Assembly: GCA_015659035.1 (NCBI GenBank)
Contig: DQNS01000083.1
Span: 1-48,533 of the forward strand
Length of the DNA: 48,533 nucleotides
From: Acidobacteriota bacterium
Lineage (GTDB): Bacteria > Acidobacteriota > Vicinamibacteria > Vicinamibacterales > UBA8438
Direction of reading: 5' to 3'
Shown here: piece by piece, positions 9,756-18,546 of the stretch
Position numbering within the stretch: position 1 is the first letter of the stretch
Layout: the number at the start of each line of letters is the position of its first letter
Made by a program: the position numbers and the translations under genes
Notes under the pieces: generated by a model
The model's input: only the letters and a program-made list of their open reading frames with translations
Databases searched by the model: none
Told to the model about the DNA's origin: nothing

Positions 9756-10541
9756 ATGGAGCCGGTAACCACCCTCGAGACCGTCCTGCGACGAGACCGG
9801 GCGGTCGTCACCGCCGGCCTCGTCGGGGTGGCGGCGCTCGGCTGGGTCTACCTGCTGTATCTGGCTCGCGGCATGGCCGGCATGGACATGCGCGCCGACA
9901 TGGCCATGCCACAGATGCAGACGTGGGGTGTGGTCGACCTCGCGCTGCTGTTTGTCATGTGGGCCGTCATGATGGTGGCGATGATGGTGCCGTCGGCCTC
10001 GCCGCTCATCCTGATGATGGCGGCCGCGAACCGGAAGCGTCGCGAGCGTGATGACCCGCTGGTGTCGACCGGCCTCTTTCTGGCGGGGTATCTGCTGGTC
10101 TGGACGGCGTTCAGCGCCGTCGCCACCGTCGTCCAGTGGGGGCTGCACGCGACGGCGCTGCTCTCACCCGGTATGGTCGGCGCCAGCCCGGTGCTGGGCG
10201 GTCTGCTGCTGCTGACCGCCGGGGTCTTTCAGTTCACCCCGCTCAAGCACGCCTGCCTGACCCACTGTCGCTCGCCACTGGGGTTCGTGATGGCACACTG
10301 GCGTGCCGGTCGGGCCGGCGCGATGCGTATGGGGCTCGAGCACGGCCTGTACTGCGTCGGCTGCTGCTGGATCCTGATGGCGTTGTTGTTCGTCGCCGGG
10401 GTGATGAACCTGCTCTGGGTCGCCGTCATCAGCCTCTTCGTGCTGGCGGAGAAGGTGCTGCCGCGAGGTGAGCTGGTCGGCCGGCTCGGCGGGGCGATCC
10501 TGCTGGCCGCCGGTGTGGTGGTGCTGACCTCGGCCGTGTGA
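9756..10541 (+). CDS. DUF2182 domain-containing integral membrane protein
   Basis: A 261-residue protein with about seven hydrophobic segments matching DUF2182 ('predicted metal-binding membrane protein'). A methionine-rich stretch near residues 40-55 (MAGMDMRADMAMPQM) and the following MMVAMMVPSASP helix are family hallmarks. LKHACLTHCRSP and GLYCVGCCWILM provide conserved cysteines and histidines that could bind copper or another soft metal. The ATG at 9756 follows GGGAG; an upstream in-frame start would run through the structured element and is unlikely. Its pairing with DUF1326 supports a shared, unknown metal-related role in the envelope. Confidence 0.88.
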   Translation: MEPVTTLETVLRRDRAVVTAGLVGVAALGWVYLLYLARGMAGMDMRADMAMPQMQTWGVVDLALLFVMWAVMMVAMMVPSASPLILMMAAANRKRRERDDPLVSTGLFLAGYLLVWTAFSAVATVVQWGLHATALLSPGMVGASPVLGGLLLLTAGVFQFTPLKHACLTHCRSPLGFVMAHWRAGRAGAMRMGLEHGLYCVGCCWILMALLFVAGVMNLLWVAVISLFVLAEKVLPRGELVGRLGGAILLAAGVVVLTSAV

Positions 10542-10672
10542 TTCGGGCGGCTGAGGGTGCCCAAGGACCCTGACCGCCGGCGGCTTGCTACGGGTTGCTC
10601 TGCCGCCAGATCAGCTCCTCGACGGTCGACGCGAACAGTGGGTTGAACAAGAGGCGGATGTTGGTCTTGGAC

Positions 10673-11089
10673 CTACTCCTTCTTCCCGGTTCCGCTCAGG
10701 CTGAACTGCCCGCCCCCAACCGACATGGTGGCGTTGATCATCGCGCCATCCAGCGTCAGGGTCATGACGGTCTCGCTGGGGTTGCCACCCCGGCCGGTCC
10801 GTTCAAAGGTGAGCACGAGGTCGTCCCCATCCTTGGCGATGTCCGTGATGTCGTTGCCGCCGCCGCGCCCGCCCTCGATTCTGGCCGCGACCTTACCGCT
10901 CTCGTCCCGGACCGTCAGGGTTTGCTCGAAGGTGCCGCCACGGGGCGACTCGAAGCTGATCACCCACACACCCATGAACGCGCTCGCCTCCGAGGAATTC
11001 AGCATGGAGGCCTGACCGGCCGCCGCTGGCCCCGCAAGCAAGAGCACGCCCAATACCGCCGCCGCCGTCCACAGATGCTGTCTCGTCAT
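10673..11089 (-). CDS. Small secreted beta-rich protein of unknown function
   Basis: A 138-residue protein with a signal peptide (residues 1-25, cleavage near AAAGQ). The mature part starts with AFMGVWVISFESPRGG and continues in alternating beta strands (LTVRDESGKVAARIEGG, LVLTFERTG, ETVMTLTLDG). This resembles the lipocalin-like or calycin 'secreted small barrel' proteins frequent in Acidobacteriota, but I cannot name a family. The C-terminus is lysine-rich. Candidate -10 TACAAT lies on the minus strand about 60 nt upstream. Confidence 0.65.
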   Translation of the reverse strand: MTRQHLWTAAAVLGVLLLAGPAAAGQASMLNSSEASAFMGVWVISFESPRGGTFEQTLTVRDESGKVAARIEGGRGGGNDITDIAKDGDDLVLTFERTGRGGNPSETVMTLTLDGAMINATMSVGGGQFSLSGTGKKE

Positions 11090-11335
11090 GGCGCAGTTCC
11101 TTTCGGGATCGTTCCCACAGGCTCCGAATCAGTGCTCCACTGGATGGTCCATTGTAGCGTGTCACTACGTTCCACGCGATCATCGGCTCCCGGCTCCAGA
11201 TCCCAGCCAGCGGCTGCTCAGACGTGCCCCGGAAACGCGTACGTGCGCGTTCTGAGGGGTGTCTGTGGCGTGTGGAGGGGTAAGACCCCGGACGGCTTCA
11301 CCGGGTGTTGCTCCCCTGTGTGATGGCGTTGATGG

Positions 11336-12286
11336 TCATTCCGGCCGATTGGGCTCGGCCGGCGGTTCGGTCCCGGACGGAACAATGCGTCCTTGACCCG
11401 TGCCCTCGTTCACCGTCACGCTGAACTGCCGGTAGTTCCGGTATCTGGCCGTGCTGCTCGTGCTGCCACCAATGCGTTCCGAGTAGCGCTCCCGCATCTC
11501 GAGCGGGACCCACAGGTTCAACCTGGGCTCGAGGGCGAACCTGACCGTGGCCATCGCGTCGGTGGCCGGTCGCCCTACGCCCGCAGATGGGTGATAGAGC
11601 TCGAGCTGGGTCTCGATGACTCGACCCGACATCGGGTCGAGACAGAAACGTCCGTGGCTGGGCAAGCTGATGCCCTCGAAGCCACGGGTCAGCGTCGGGT
11701 ACTCGATTTCCTCGAAGCGGATGTCCCACGCGGTGTTCTCGTCGGCGCAGCCCTCTCCTGCCTTTTCGAAGCGAAACCGGCGCGTGTTGGATGGATGCAG
11801 AAAGAACAGTGCGTAGGTCGGGACATTGAAGGTGCGTCCGGTTGACCCCAGATTGTATCGGGCGCTCTCCTGTGCAATGCGCTGCGCCTGGGCGAGAGCC
11901 GTGGTCGCGTCGCCGAGAAACAGCGTGGCCAGCCGGTCCTGACGGTCCCGGATCTGCCGGCCATTGACCTCGAAGACATCGCGGAAGCCGATCCATTCGC
12001 CGATTCCCTGGACCCGCATGAGCAGGAACTCCGACACGAGCCTGGTCCGGGTTGCGTTGCCGCCGCGATTCCTGTAGGAGGTCTGCCGGTAATCCTCCTC
12101 CATCACGACGGTCGAGAGTTGCTCGACGAAGTCCTCGACATACGCGGCGGCGCGGGCGATCACCTCGTCGACGGTGAGCGGTTCCTGCGCCGGGAGCGCC
12201 GCCGTGTGGAGGGTGACTCCCGCCACCGCCACCAGCGCCGCTGCACAGCCGACCCAACGCAGGCGAACGTTGTGGATATCTCGCAT
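11336..12286 (-). CDS. Secreted protein of unknown function (Vicinamibacteria-type)
   Basis: A 316-residue exported protein. The signal peptide spans about residues 1-35 (cleavage near LPAQE). The mature region begins with a helical VDEVIARAAAYVEDFVEQLSTVVMEEDYRQ segment, then a beta-rich body including LVSEFLLMRV, RFEEIEYPTL and RFALEPRLNLWVPLEM. Two cysteines (EGCADEN and GRFCLDP) may pair. The ATG at 12286 is preferred over an in-frame TTG at 12301 because a perfect TATAAT ends 20 nt upstream. No enzymatic motif is visible. Similar proteins recur as hypotheticals in Acidobacteriota. Confidence 0.72.
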   Translation of the reverse strand: MRDIHNVRLRWVGCAAALVAVAGVTLHTAALPAQEPLTVDEVIARAAAYVEDFVEQLSTVVMEEDYRQTSYRNRGGNATRTRLVSEFLLMRVQGIGEWIGFRDVFEVNGRQIRDRQDRLATLFLGDATTALAQAQRIAQESARYNLGSTGRTFNVPTYALFFLHPSNTRRFRFEKAGEGCADENTAWDIRFEEIEYPTLTRGFEGISLPSHGRFCLDPMSGRVIETQLELYHPSAGVGRPATDAMATVRFALEPRLNLWVPLEMRERYSERIGGSTSSTARYRNYRQFSVTVNEGTGQGRIVPSGTEPPAEPNRPE

Positions 12287-12306
12287 TGTCCTGTATGCCA
12301 AACCGG

Positions 12307-12312
12307 ATTATA
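12307..12312 (-). promoter_or_regulatory. Consensus -10 box TATAAT close to a start codon
   Basis: Minus-strand TATAAT ends 20 nt before the ATG at 12286, in the context GCTATAATCCGG. No strong -35. A short leader of about 10-14 nt is predicted. Confidence 0.45.
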
Positions 12313-12333
12313 GCGCCCAAGCCGGTGCACCGA

Positions 12334-14163
12334 TCAGTCGGACCCGTCCTCGGTGGCCGTCACCTCGAGACCGACGGCGCGCATGATCGCCAGCGCGTTG
12401 CTTCGGGTGACGGGCCCCGGTTTCAACCGGTAGTCGAACCGCATCTTCCCTGCCACCAGGCTGTCGTCGAAGTGGACGTTCCGCGCCGCCGGCGCCATCC
12501 GGTTCGCGATCTCGGCCAGCGCGAGATCGTGCGTCGTGACCAGCCCCACCGCCCCGAGTGAGACCAGCGACCGGAGCAGCCCGCGCGCGCCCTCGGTGCG
12601 GTCGTGGGAGTTGGTGCCGTGGAACAGCTCGTCGAGCAGGAACAGAGTCGGCCCGGCTCGTGCCAGCGTGACGATCTGTCCCAGACGGAGCACCTCGGAG
12701 TAGAACCTGGACCGTCCCGCTTGCAGCGAATCCTCGATTCGCAGCGTGGCGCCGAGGGCGACCGGAGACAGTCGCAGACGACGGGCCCGCACGGGCGCGC
12801 CCATCAGCGCCATCACCGTGCTGACGCCGACGCTCCGCAGCAGGGTGGTCTTGCCCGACATGTTCGAGCCGCTGACGATCAACACCTGCGGGTCGGCGCC
12901 CAGGGTCACGTCGTTGGCGACGGTCACCGCTGTCGGAATCAACGGATGCGCCAGCGCTTCGGCCTCGTAGACCGGTGGTCCGTCGACGTCGACCAGCTCC
13001 GGATACACATCGGCCGGGTGCTCGTAGGCGTAGGTGCCGAGCGCCGCCAGCGCCTCGAACTCGCCGACGTGCCGCAGCCATTCCGGCACGGCTGCGCCGT
13101 ATCGCGCCCGCCAGGACTCGACCGCGAACGCGCAGTGCAGCTCCCAGAGGAGGAGAGCCGCGACCGGTCGGAACATAAAGTTGTGCTGCCAGTCGTGGAA
13201 CTCGACCAGCCGTTCGAGCCGCCGCGCGACCTGATGCACCTCGCCGGCGGTCGTGTCGAGCGCCGCGCGCAGCGCCGACAGCCGCGGCGACGCGTAGACG
13301 TCTTCCCGGAGCACGCGGCAAACACCGCCAAGGACTGCCAGCTCGCGCGCCGGTCCGTCGGCGGCGTGCATCACCCGCGTGTGGCCACGGAACGACACCG
13401 CGAAGGCCACCATGGCAAACAGCGCCAGCAGCATCGGTAGCGAGGTGGTTGTGCCCGTGCCCCACGCGACGATCGCGGCCACGGTCAGCCCGCTGAGCGC
13501 GAGCGCCACGACACGCGGCCAGGTCGCGTGCAGCACCGGCGGGGCGGTGGCCCAGTCGCTCAACGTGGTCAGGTGCACGGTGGCACGCATCTCGGCGCCG
13601 GCGGTCGCCAGTCGCTCGCGCAGCTCCAGCCGTGGCAGGAGGTCGCGCACCGCCGCCTGCCGGCTCGTCACCTCGGTGCGGTCGGCCGGCTCCCTGAGCC
13701 AGCTCGCGAGGGTGTCTTCACCAGCTTGAGTCTGCGCCGTGCTCAGCAGCTGAAAGAGTGAGGCCTCCCCGAACAGATCAAGGTCCTCGGCGAAGAGGTG
13801 GTCCGCGTCAACGAACCGGTCTCCCCGCGCCCCGATCCCGCACCAGCGGTCCTCGAGCCGGGCGATGCCGTGCTCGTACCACGCCACCGCGCGGCTGACC
13901 TTGTCGCGGGCAGCCAGCACCCGGTCGTGCACCACCACCAGCCCGATGAACACGATGACCGGCAGGCTCAGCCACCAGCTGGACATCCAGTCGCCGAACA
14001 CCGTGCCCCAGGCGAGCAGCGCGCCCACGGCGAAGGTGGCCAGCCGCGCGGTGCTCACCCGATCGGCGCGCCGGGCGAGCGCCGCTTCTTCGCGGCGCAG
14101 CTCGTCCAGAAGACGCTCGTAGGTTCTTGGCGGGTCGCGTGCAGGAGGCGTTGTCGTAGACAT
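12334..14163 (-). CDS. MutS-like ATPase with N-terminal membrane segments
   Basis: A 609-residue protein whose C-terminal third is a MutS domain V ABC-type ATPase. It shows Walker A GSNMSGKT at 432-439, the ADSL-like IEDSLQAGRSRF stretch at about 476-487, Walker B LFLLDELFHGTNS at 507-519 and the TTHD switch at 543-546. The MutS mismatch-binding domain I is absent. Instead there are two pairs of hydrophobic helices (about 44-78 and 218-257), separated by a core/lever-like region. This is the membrane-anchored 'MutS-related' family of Acidobacteriota and Bacteroidetes, whose role is unknown; classical mismatch repair is unlikely. The ATG at 14163 is chosen from the open frame; it has no strong SD. 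It lies 53 nt after the M14 stop, probably in one operon. Confidence 0.88.
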   Translation of the reverse strand: MSTTTPPARDPPRTYERLLDELRREEAALARRADRVSTARLATFAVGALLAWGTVFGDWMSSWWLSLPVIVFIGLVVVHDRVLAARDKVSRAVAWYEHGIARLEDRWCGIGARGDRFVDADHLFAEDLDLFGEASLFQLLSTAQTQAGEDTLASWLREPADRTEVTSRQAAVRDLLPRLELRERLATAGAEMRATVHLTTLSDWATAPPVLHATWPRVVALALSGLTVAAIVAWGTGTTTSLPMLLALFAMVAFAVSFRGHTRVMHAADGPARELAVLGGVCRVLREDVYASPRLSALRAALDTTAGEVHQVARRLERLVEFHDWQHNFMFRPVAALLLWELHCAFAVESWRARYGAAVPEWLRHVGEFEALAALGTYAYEHPADVYPELVDVDGPPVYEAEALAHPLIPTAVTVANDVTLGADPQVLIVSGSNMSGKTTLLRSVGVSTVMALMGAPVRARRLRLSPVALGATLRIEDSLQAGRSRFYSEVLRLGQIVTLARAGPTLFLLDELFHGTNSHDRTEGARGLLRSLVSLGAVGLVTTHDLALAEIANRMAPAARNVHFDDSLVAGKMRFDYRLKPGPVTRSNALAIMRAVGLEVTATEDGSD

Positions 14164-14216
14164 CGAAGAAGCCGGCGAAGCCGTCCGGCTGACTTCCGCC
14201 TTCCGTGAGCGTTCGG

Positions 14217-16922
14217 TCAGTCCAGTCGAGCCAGCTCGTCGGCGCTGACCGCGGTCGCGGGCCCCTGGAAGATGGCGTTGAACAGCAGCTTGAAGGTGCC
14301 CCGGGTCTGGGTGCGAAACGCGATCTGGCTGCCCAGGGTGACGACCGATCCCTTCCCGACGGTGAACGCGACCACGTTGGCCTTGTTCCTCAGCAGCTCG
14401 TCGCCCAGCAGCCAGCCGCTGGCCACCATGTCTGCCTCGTCCGGGTATCGCGACACGGTCTCGGCGGTGATGTCGAAGCTCGGGGTCAGCTGGTAGGCCT
14501 GGTCGAAGCGGAAGAACACCGGCCATCGTTCCGGCATGCCGAAAGCGACCGGGTGCGTCGGGTTGAACTCCTGCTTCAGCAGCGAGCCCGGACAGTAGAA
14601 GAGCGAGGTCGGTTCGACGACCCGGTCACGCAGCGCGACCAGCAGCTGCGCGGGGCTCTGGAAGGTCTCGCGTAGTCCGGCGGTCTCGTCGGCGTCGCGC
14701 GGGCTGTCCTCTGACGGGGGCGTCGCGCGGCCACGGCGCTGCGGCAGCACCGGCTCGATCGGCAGGTCCAGTAGCTCGCGCGCCGTGCTCACCGCGCTGC
14801 CGAGCGCCACGAGCGTGCCGCCGTCCCGTACCCACTGCGCCAGCTTCCGCCATCCCTCGTCGCCGACGCCGTAGGCCCACCGCCAGCTCTCGTCGTGCTG
14901 CTCCGGGTCGAGACCGGACACGATCCGGGTGCGGGTCGTGCCGGCAGGCAGCACGATGACGTCATACGTGTCCGCCAGGTCGCCGGCGAAGTCGAGCGAC
15001 GAGACCTCGATGTGACCCAGCTCATATTGCTCGAACAGCCAGCGCAGCCAACCGCCCGGCATGTTGTTCGCCGCCCGCCACAGTCCCACCCGCGTCGGAG
15101 CGCGCATGCGGAACCCGGGCACGCCGGGCGCCTCGTTCGCGCCACCGATGACGAGCCCGGTCTCTCGCGAGACGCCCTCCAGGATCGCCGCCGCTTCCCG
15201 TGTCGGTGGCACGAGCCAGGTGCCCGGCGCATACCTGTGCCCGTCGACCTCGAACCGGTTGCTGGCACGGTGGAGCGGCACGCCGGCCCGCTGCAGCCGG
15301 GCGGCCGCCAGGAACCCGGCGTTCGACCCCGGTCCGACCAGATATCCCCAGCCGGGCGCTGGCGGCATCGGCGTGCGCCGGGGGACGATCTCGGCCAGCA
15401 GCTCGAGGTCGGCCCGGACCGGCTCGTCGATCTGGTCGACGTCGACCCCCATCAGCAACCCGAGCGTCTGCGCCGTCACGTCGTAGGGCGGAATGGGCGG
15501 TCCGCCGGGGTAGTAGCGCAGGTCGGGATAGACCTGCCGCTCGAGCATCGTCTTGGCGAAGGCGCCGGCCGGTTGGGCCAGCTGGATCACCCAGGACCCG
15601 GCCGGGTAGCTCTGGCCGCCGGCGGTGAACGGTCCCCGCGCCTGATGGATCTCCACCTCGCCCGTCTGTAGCAGCTCGAGCAGCTCGTAGGTCTCGAATG
15701 GGTCCCGCTGGTCGGCGCTGACGACGAACGCGTACGGCGACTCGTCCCGGTGGACCCAGTCGCGGTGCACGCGGTAGTAGTTCTCCATCCACGTGGTCCG
15801 ATTCTTCGCCACCTGCTCGAGCGCCGCGAAAACCGCCGTGAAGCCGTAGTCGACGATATCGCCCAGCCGCCACGCGCCGCGGTCGAATGGCAGCGGGAAG
15901 TTCACCCGCGCTGCCTGCGGGCCGAGCGGCACGTCGGGCCCGGCCGGGTTCACGAACGGGTCGGCCAGCCGGGCGCTGGCGATCTCGGTCAGGATGCGCG
16001 GCTGTCCGTGGTAGAGCATGTATTGCCGCGCCGGGGCCCACAGGTCGTATTGCTGGTCGTAGACGACGCCCCCCTTGCCCTCCGCGATCAGCGCCGCCGC
16101 CATGGCCGCGCCGATCTGGGCCTGGCCCTCGAGCAGCAGCGGGTGGATGTTGGGGTCGTGCGGGTCCTGGAACGGCGGCACGAAGATGCGGGCGCCGGTC
16201 GGCCCCATCTGGTGCATGTCATGGGTGACCTGCGGCTTGAGCTCGCGATGGATGTCGAGCGCCAGCCGGGTCTCCGTTTGCGTGAACATGAACCAGTCGC
16301 GGTTGTCGTCGTGCCCCGCATAGTGATGGTAGAGGTCCGGGTAGGTCCGGTTGTAGCCCGTGCCCTCGGTCTCGTACCAGTGGTCGATCACCAGCACCTG
16401 TCCGTCGGGGTTCTGTGACGGCACCACGAGCAGCACGACGTTGTCGAGCATCTCGGCAATCTCGGGCGACTGGTCGGTCGCCAGCCGGTGCGCGATCGTG
16501 ATGATGGTCTGGGTGTTGCCGACCTCGGTGGAGTGAATCGTCGCGTAGAGGAAGTAGAACGGGACCCCCTCCTGCGCCAGTGCCATCGCGTCCGCCTCCG
16601 AGAGCCCGCGCGGGTCGTTCAGCCGGTGGTTGATCTCGACCAGCCGGTCCATCCGCGCCAGGTTCTCCGGCGAGCTGATCGTCGCCAGCACATACGGGTT
16701 GCCAAGGGTCGTGGTGCCACGTTCCTCATACTCGATCCGACCGGATCGCTCGGCGAGCAGCTGCAGATACTCGAGAATCTTCGGGTAGCGCGCCATCTCG
16801 CCGTCGGTCCCGATCTCGAAGCCGAAGAAATCGGTGGGATGGGGGATCTCCTGCGCGACGGCGGCGGGCGCGAGCCCGAGCCAAAGGACAAGGACCGACG
16901 TGCCGAGACGGGTAGAGTGCAT
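14217..16922 (-). CDS. Secreted M14 zinc carboxypeptidase-family protein
   Basis: A 901-residue protein with a signal peptide (cleavage near AVAQ, residue 24) and an M14 metallocarboxypeptidase domain at about 30-300. Zinc ligands are H130 and E133 (HSTE), with the third in THDMH (H234 or H237). NPDG at 171-174 and HDDNRDW at 204-210 supply the substrate-carboxylate-binding asparagine/arginine motif. The remaining 600 residues are a beta-rich extension containing a glutamine-amidotransferase-like segment (DTYDVIVLPAG, GGTLVALGSA). This large two-part form is common in Acidobacteriota, where it likely digests peptides in the periplasm or outside the cell. GGAG lies 8 nt before the ATG. Confidence 0.9.
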   Translation of the reverse strand: MHSTRLGTSVLVLWLGLAPAAVAQEIPHPTDFFGFEIGTDGEMARYPKILEYLQLLAERSGRIEYEERGTTTLGNPYVLATISSPENLARMDRLVEINHRLNDPRGLSEADAMALAQEGVPFYFLYATIHSTEVGNTQTIITIAHRLATDQSPEIAEMLDNVVLLVVPSQNPDGQVLVIDHWYETEGTGYNRTYPDLYHHYAGHDDNRDWFMFTQTETRLALDIHRELKPQVTHDMHQMGPTGARIFVPPFQDPHDPNIHPLLLEGQAQIGAAMAAALIAEGKGGVVYDQQYDLWAPARQYMLYHGQPRILTEIASARLADPFVNPAGPDVPLGPQAARVNFPLPFDRGAWRLGDIVDYGFTAVFAALEQVAKNRTTWMENYYRVHRDWVHRDESPYAFVVSADQRDPFETYELLELLQTGEVEIHQARGPFTAGGQSYPAGSWVIQLAQPAGAFAKTMLERQVYPDLRYYPGGPPIPPYDVTAQTLGLLMGVDVDQIDEPVRADLELLAEIVPRRTPMPPAPGWGYLVGPGSNAGFLAAARLQRAGVPLHRASNRFEVDGHRYAPGTWLVPPTREAAAILEGVSRETGLVIGGANEAPGVPGFRMRAPTRVGLWRAANNMPGGWLRWLFEQYELGHIEVSSLDFAGDLADTYDVIVLPAGTTRTRIVSGLDPEQHDESWRWAYGVGDEGWRKLAQWVRDGGTLVALGSAVSTARELLDLPIEPVLPQRRGRATPPSEDSPRDADETAGLRETFQSPAQLLVALRDRVVEPTSLFYCPGSLLKQEFNPTHPVAFGMPERWPVFFRFDQAYQLTPSFDITAETVSRYPDEADMVASGWLLGDELLRNKANVVAFTVGKGSVVTLGSQIAFRTQTRGTFKLLFNAIFQGPATAVSADELARLD

Positions 16923-17030
16923 GACTCGAACTCCTGGAGACCCAAACGGATCAAAGCTTGGAGAATATCATGCTGGCCTCGGCAGTCAGGGTGGCCTGCT
17001 ATGCTTGGCACCAAACGGGGGGAGATCTCG

Positions 17031-18425
17031 ATGGCTTCGATGGTGAGAACCGACACGCGCACCGGTCGGCAGAGCCGGCGGTATCTTGCGTGTGGGCTGG
17101 CGGTGCTGGTCTGGACGATGGGCGGCGTGCCGGCGAGGGCCGAGGCCCAGGCGCCGGAGCGTACCGAACGGCATCGTGTACCGGCCGACTTCATGAGCTA
17201 CCAGGGCGCGCCATGGCTCGAACGCGACGAACGCGTCCAGGAAGAGCAACCCGGGGCGGTGCTCGATGCGATGGGGCTCGAGCCAGGCGACGTCGTCGCC
17301 GACATGGGCTGCGGCTCCGGCTACTACGCGCGCCGGATGGCCCGGCGTGTCGCGCCCGGGGGCCGTGTCTACTGCGTCGACATCCAGCCGGAGATGCTCG
17401 ACATCATGCGGCGGCTCGCCGACGGCGAAGGGGTCACCGGCATCGTCCCGGTGCTCGGCGAGGTCGACGATCCGAAGCTGCCCGCCGGCGAGGTCGACTG
17501 GATCATCCTGGCCGACGTCTACCACGAGATGTCGGAGTACGAGGCGATGCTGGCCGGCATGCGGGCGTCGCTGGCACCCGGCGGGCGCGTGGCGCTGCTC
17601 GAGTATCGCATCGAGGACGGCACCGGCGACAACCTGAAGTCGGACCACGCGATGTCGGTGCGGCAGGTGCTGGCCGAGTGGCTCCCGGCGGGGTTCGCGC
17701 TGGCCGACCTGCACGAGTTCCTGCCTGGACAGCACCTGTTCATCATGAAGGTGGCCGGCGATACCGAGGTCCCAGGCGACCCGATCATCAACCTCGATCT
17801 GTTCGAGGCGGTCGAGCAGGGACTGGTCGAAGCGGAGGCGGTCGGTGCCGGCGACTCCAGTGTCACGGTGCGCATCCGGAACACCGGCGACCTCAAGCTG
17901 CTCGTGACGATGCCGGTCGGGGTTTCTTTCCAGTCTGCCGACGACGCGCGCGACATGGTGTCCCGCCGCGACGCGGCCATCCGGTTGTTCGACGGCGAGT
18001 GGCACGACTGGGTCGTGCGCTCGGTGGGGCGGCAGCAGGGTCGGCCGGCAGCCGGGTCCGGCGACACGTTCACCATCGGGCGACCCGCGAGCCTGCCCAC
18101 ACTGGACGATCTGATGTACGTGATGCAGGTGGGCACCTACCGCGTGGCCGATTCGCCACTGCAGTACGTCCCACGCGCCCACGGCGTGGAGCAGGCGGCC
18201 GTCTGGATCCGGGAGGCGGACCCGAGCTACGATGACATCGCGTCGGCGGTCGCCGACCCGCGGATGCCGGCCGTATACGCCGTCGCGTTCGCTCTCGTGT
18301 ATTGCGATCTTGCCGGCATCGACGTCACCGGGACCCGTATCTGGGAGGACCGGGAACAGGTCTTCGGCCGGCTCCGCGACCCCGGGTTGAACGCCTGGTA
18401 CCAGCTCAAGACCGCGGGTCCTTAA
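17031..18425 (+). CDS. Exported class I methyltransferase-domain protein with beta-rich C-terminal extension
   Basis: A 464-residue protein. The N-terminus has a signal-peptide-like segment (RR, then hydrophobic residues about 17-32, cleavage near AEAQA). Residues about 75-240 are a Rossmann methyltransferase: motif I VVADMGCGSGYYARRMA, the acidic strand VYCVDIQPEML, and motif IV VDWIILADVYHEM. Residues 260-464 are of unknown fold. Class I methyltransferases need cytosolic S-adenosylmethionine, so an exported one is odd; the signal may be a membrane anchor, or the domain may have another role. The start at 17031 is set by GGGGGGAG 8 nt upstream, while the frame itself is open further upstream. 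Confidence 0.82.
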   Translation: MASMVRTDTRTGRQSRRYLACGLAVLVWTMGGVPARAEAQAPERTERHRVPADFMSYQGAPWLERDERVQEEQPGAVLDAMGLEPGDVVADMGCGSGYYARRMARRVAPGGRVYCVDIQPEMLDIMRRLADGEGVTGIVPVLGEVDDPKLPAGEVDWIILADVYHEMSEYEAMLAGMRASLAPGGRVALLEYRIEDGTGDNLKSDHAMSVRQVLAEWLPAGFALADLHEFLPGQHLFIMKVAGDTEVPGDPIINLDLFEAVEQGLVEAEAVGAGDSSVTVRIRNTGDLKLLVTMPVGVSFQSADDARDMVSRRDAAIRLFDGEWHDWVVRSVGRQQGRPAAGSGDTFTIGRPASLPTLDDLMYVMQVGTYRVADSPLQYVPRAHGVEQAAVWIREADPSYDDIASAVADPRMPAVYAVAFALVYCDLAGIDVTGTRIWEDREQVFGRLRDPGLNAWYQLKTAGP

Positions 18426-18498
18426 CATTCAACCCCAGAGTTCGCGTGTGTTGACGCCCGGTACCCACGCCAGCAAGGGCTGTTGAACACACCTAATT

Positions 18499-18515
18499 TC
18501 GACGACACGGATCAA
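18499..18515. repeat. Insertion-sequence end-like sequence
   Basis: The 17-nt TCGACGACACGGATCAA matches TCGACGACACTGGATCAA at 48363-48380 with one base missing, and neighbouring bases also resemble each other. The second site lies at the 5' end of an IS3-type orfA remnant. This copy may be a leftover terminal repeat or solo end in the gap between the methyltransferase and GGT stops. Confidence 0.45.
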
Positions 18516-18546
18516 CTGGCGGACCAAGCCGCCCCGAAGCGCTTGG

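Noticed and set aside
10597-10670. Minus-strand coding-like tail ending VEELIWRQSNP then stop
   Set aside because: Only about 26 codons, no start codon and no family recognised. It could be a gene tail relic but cannot be supported further.
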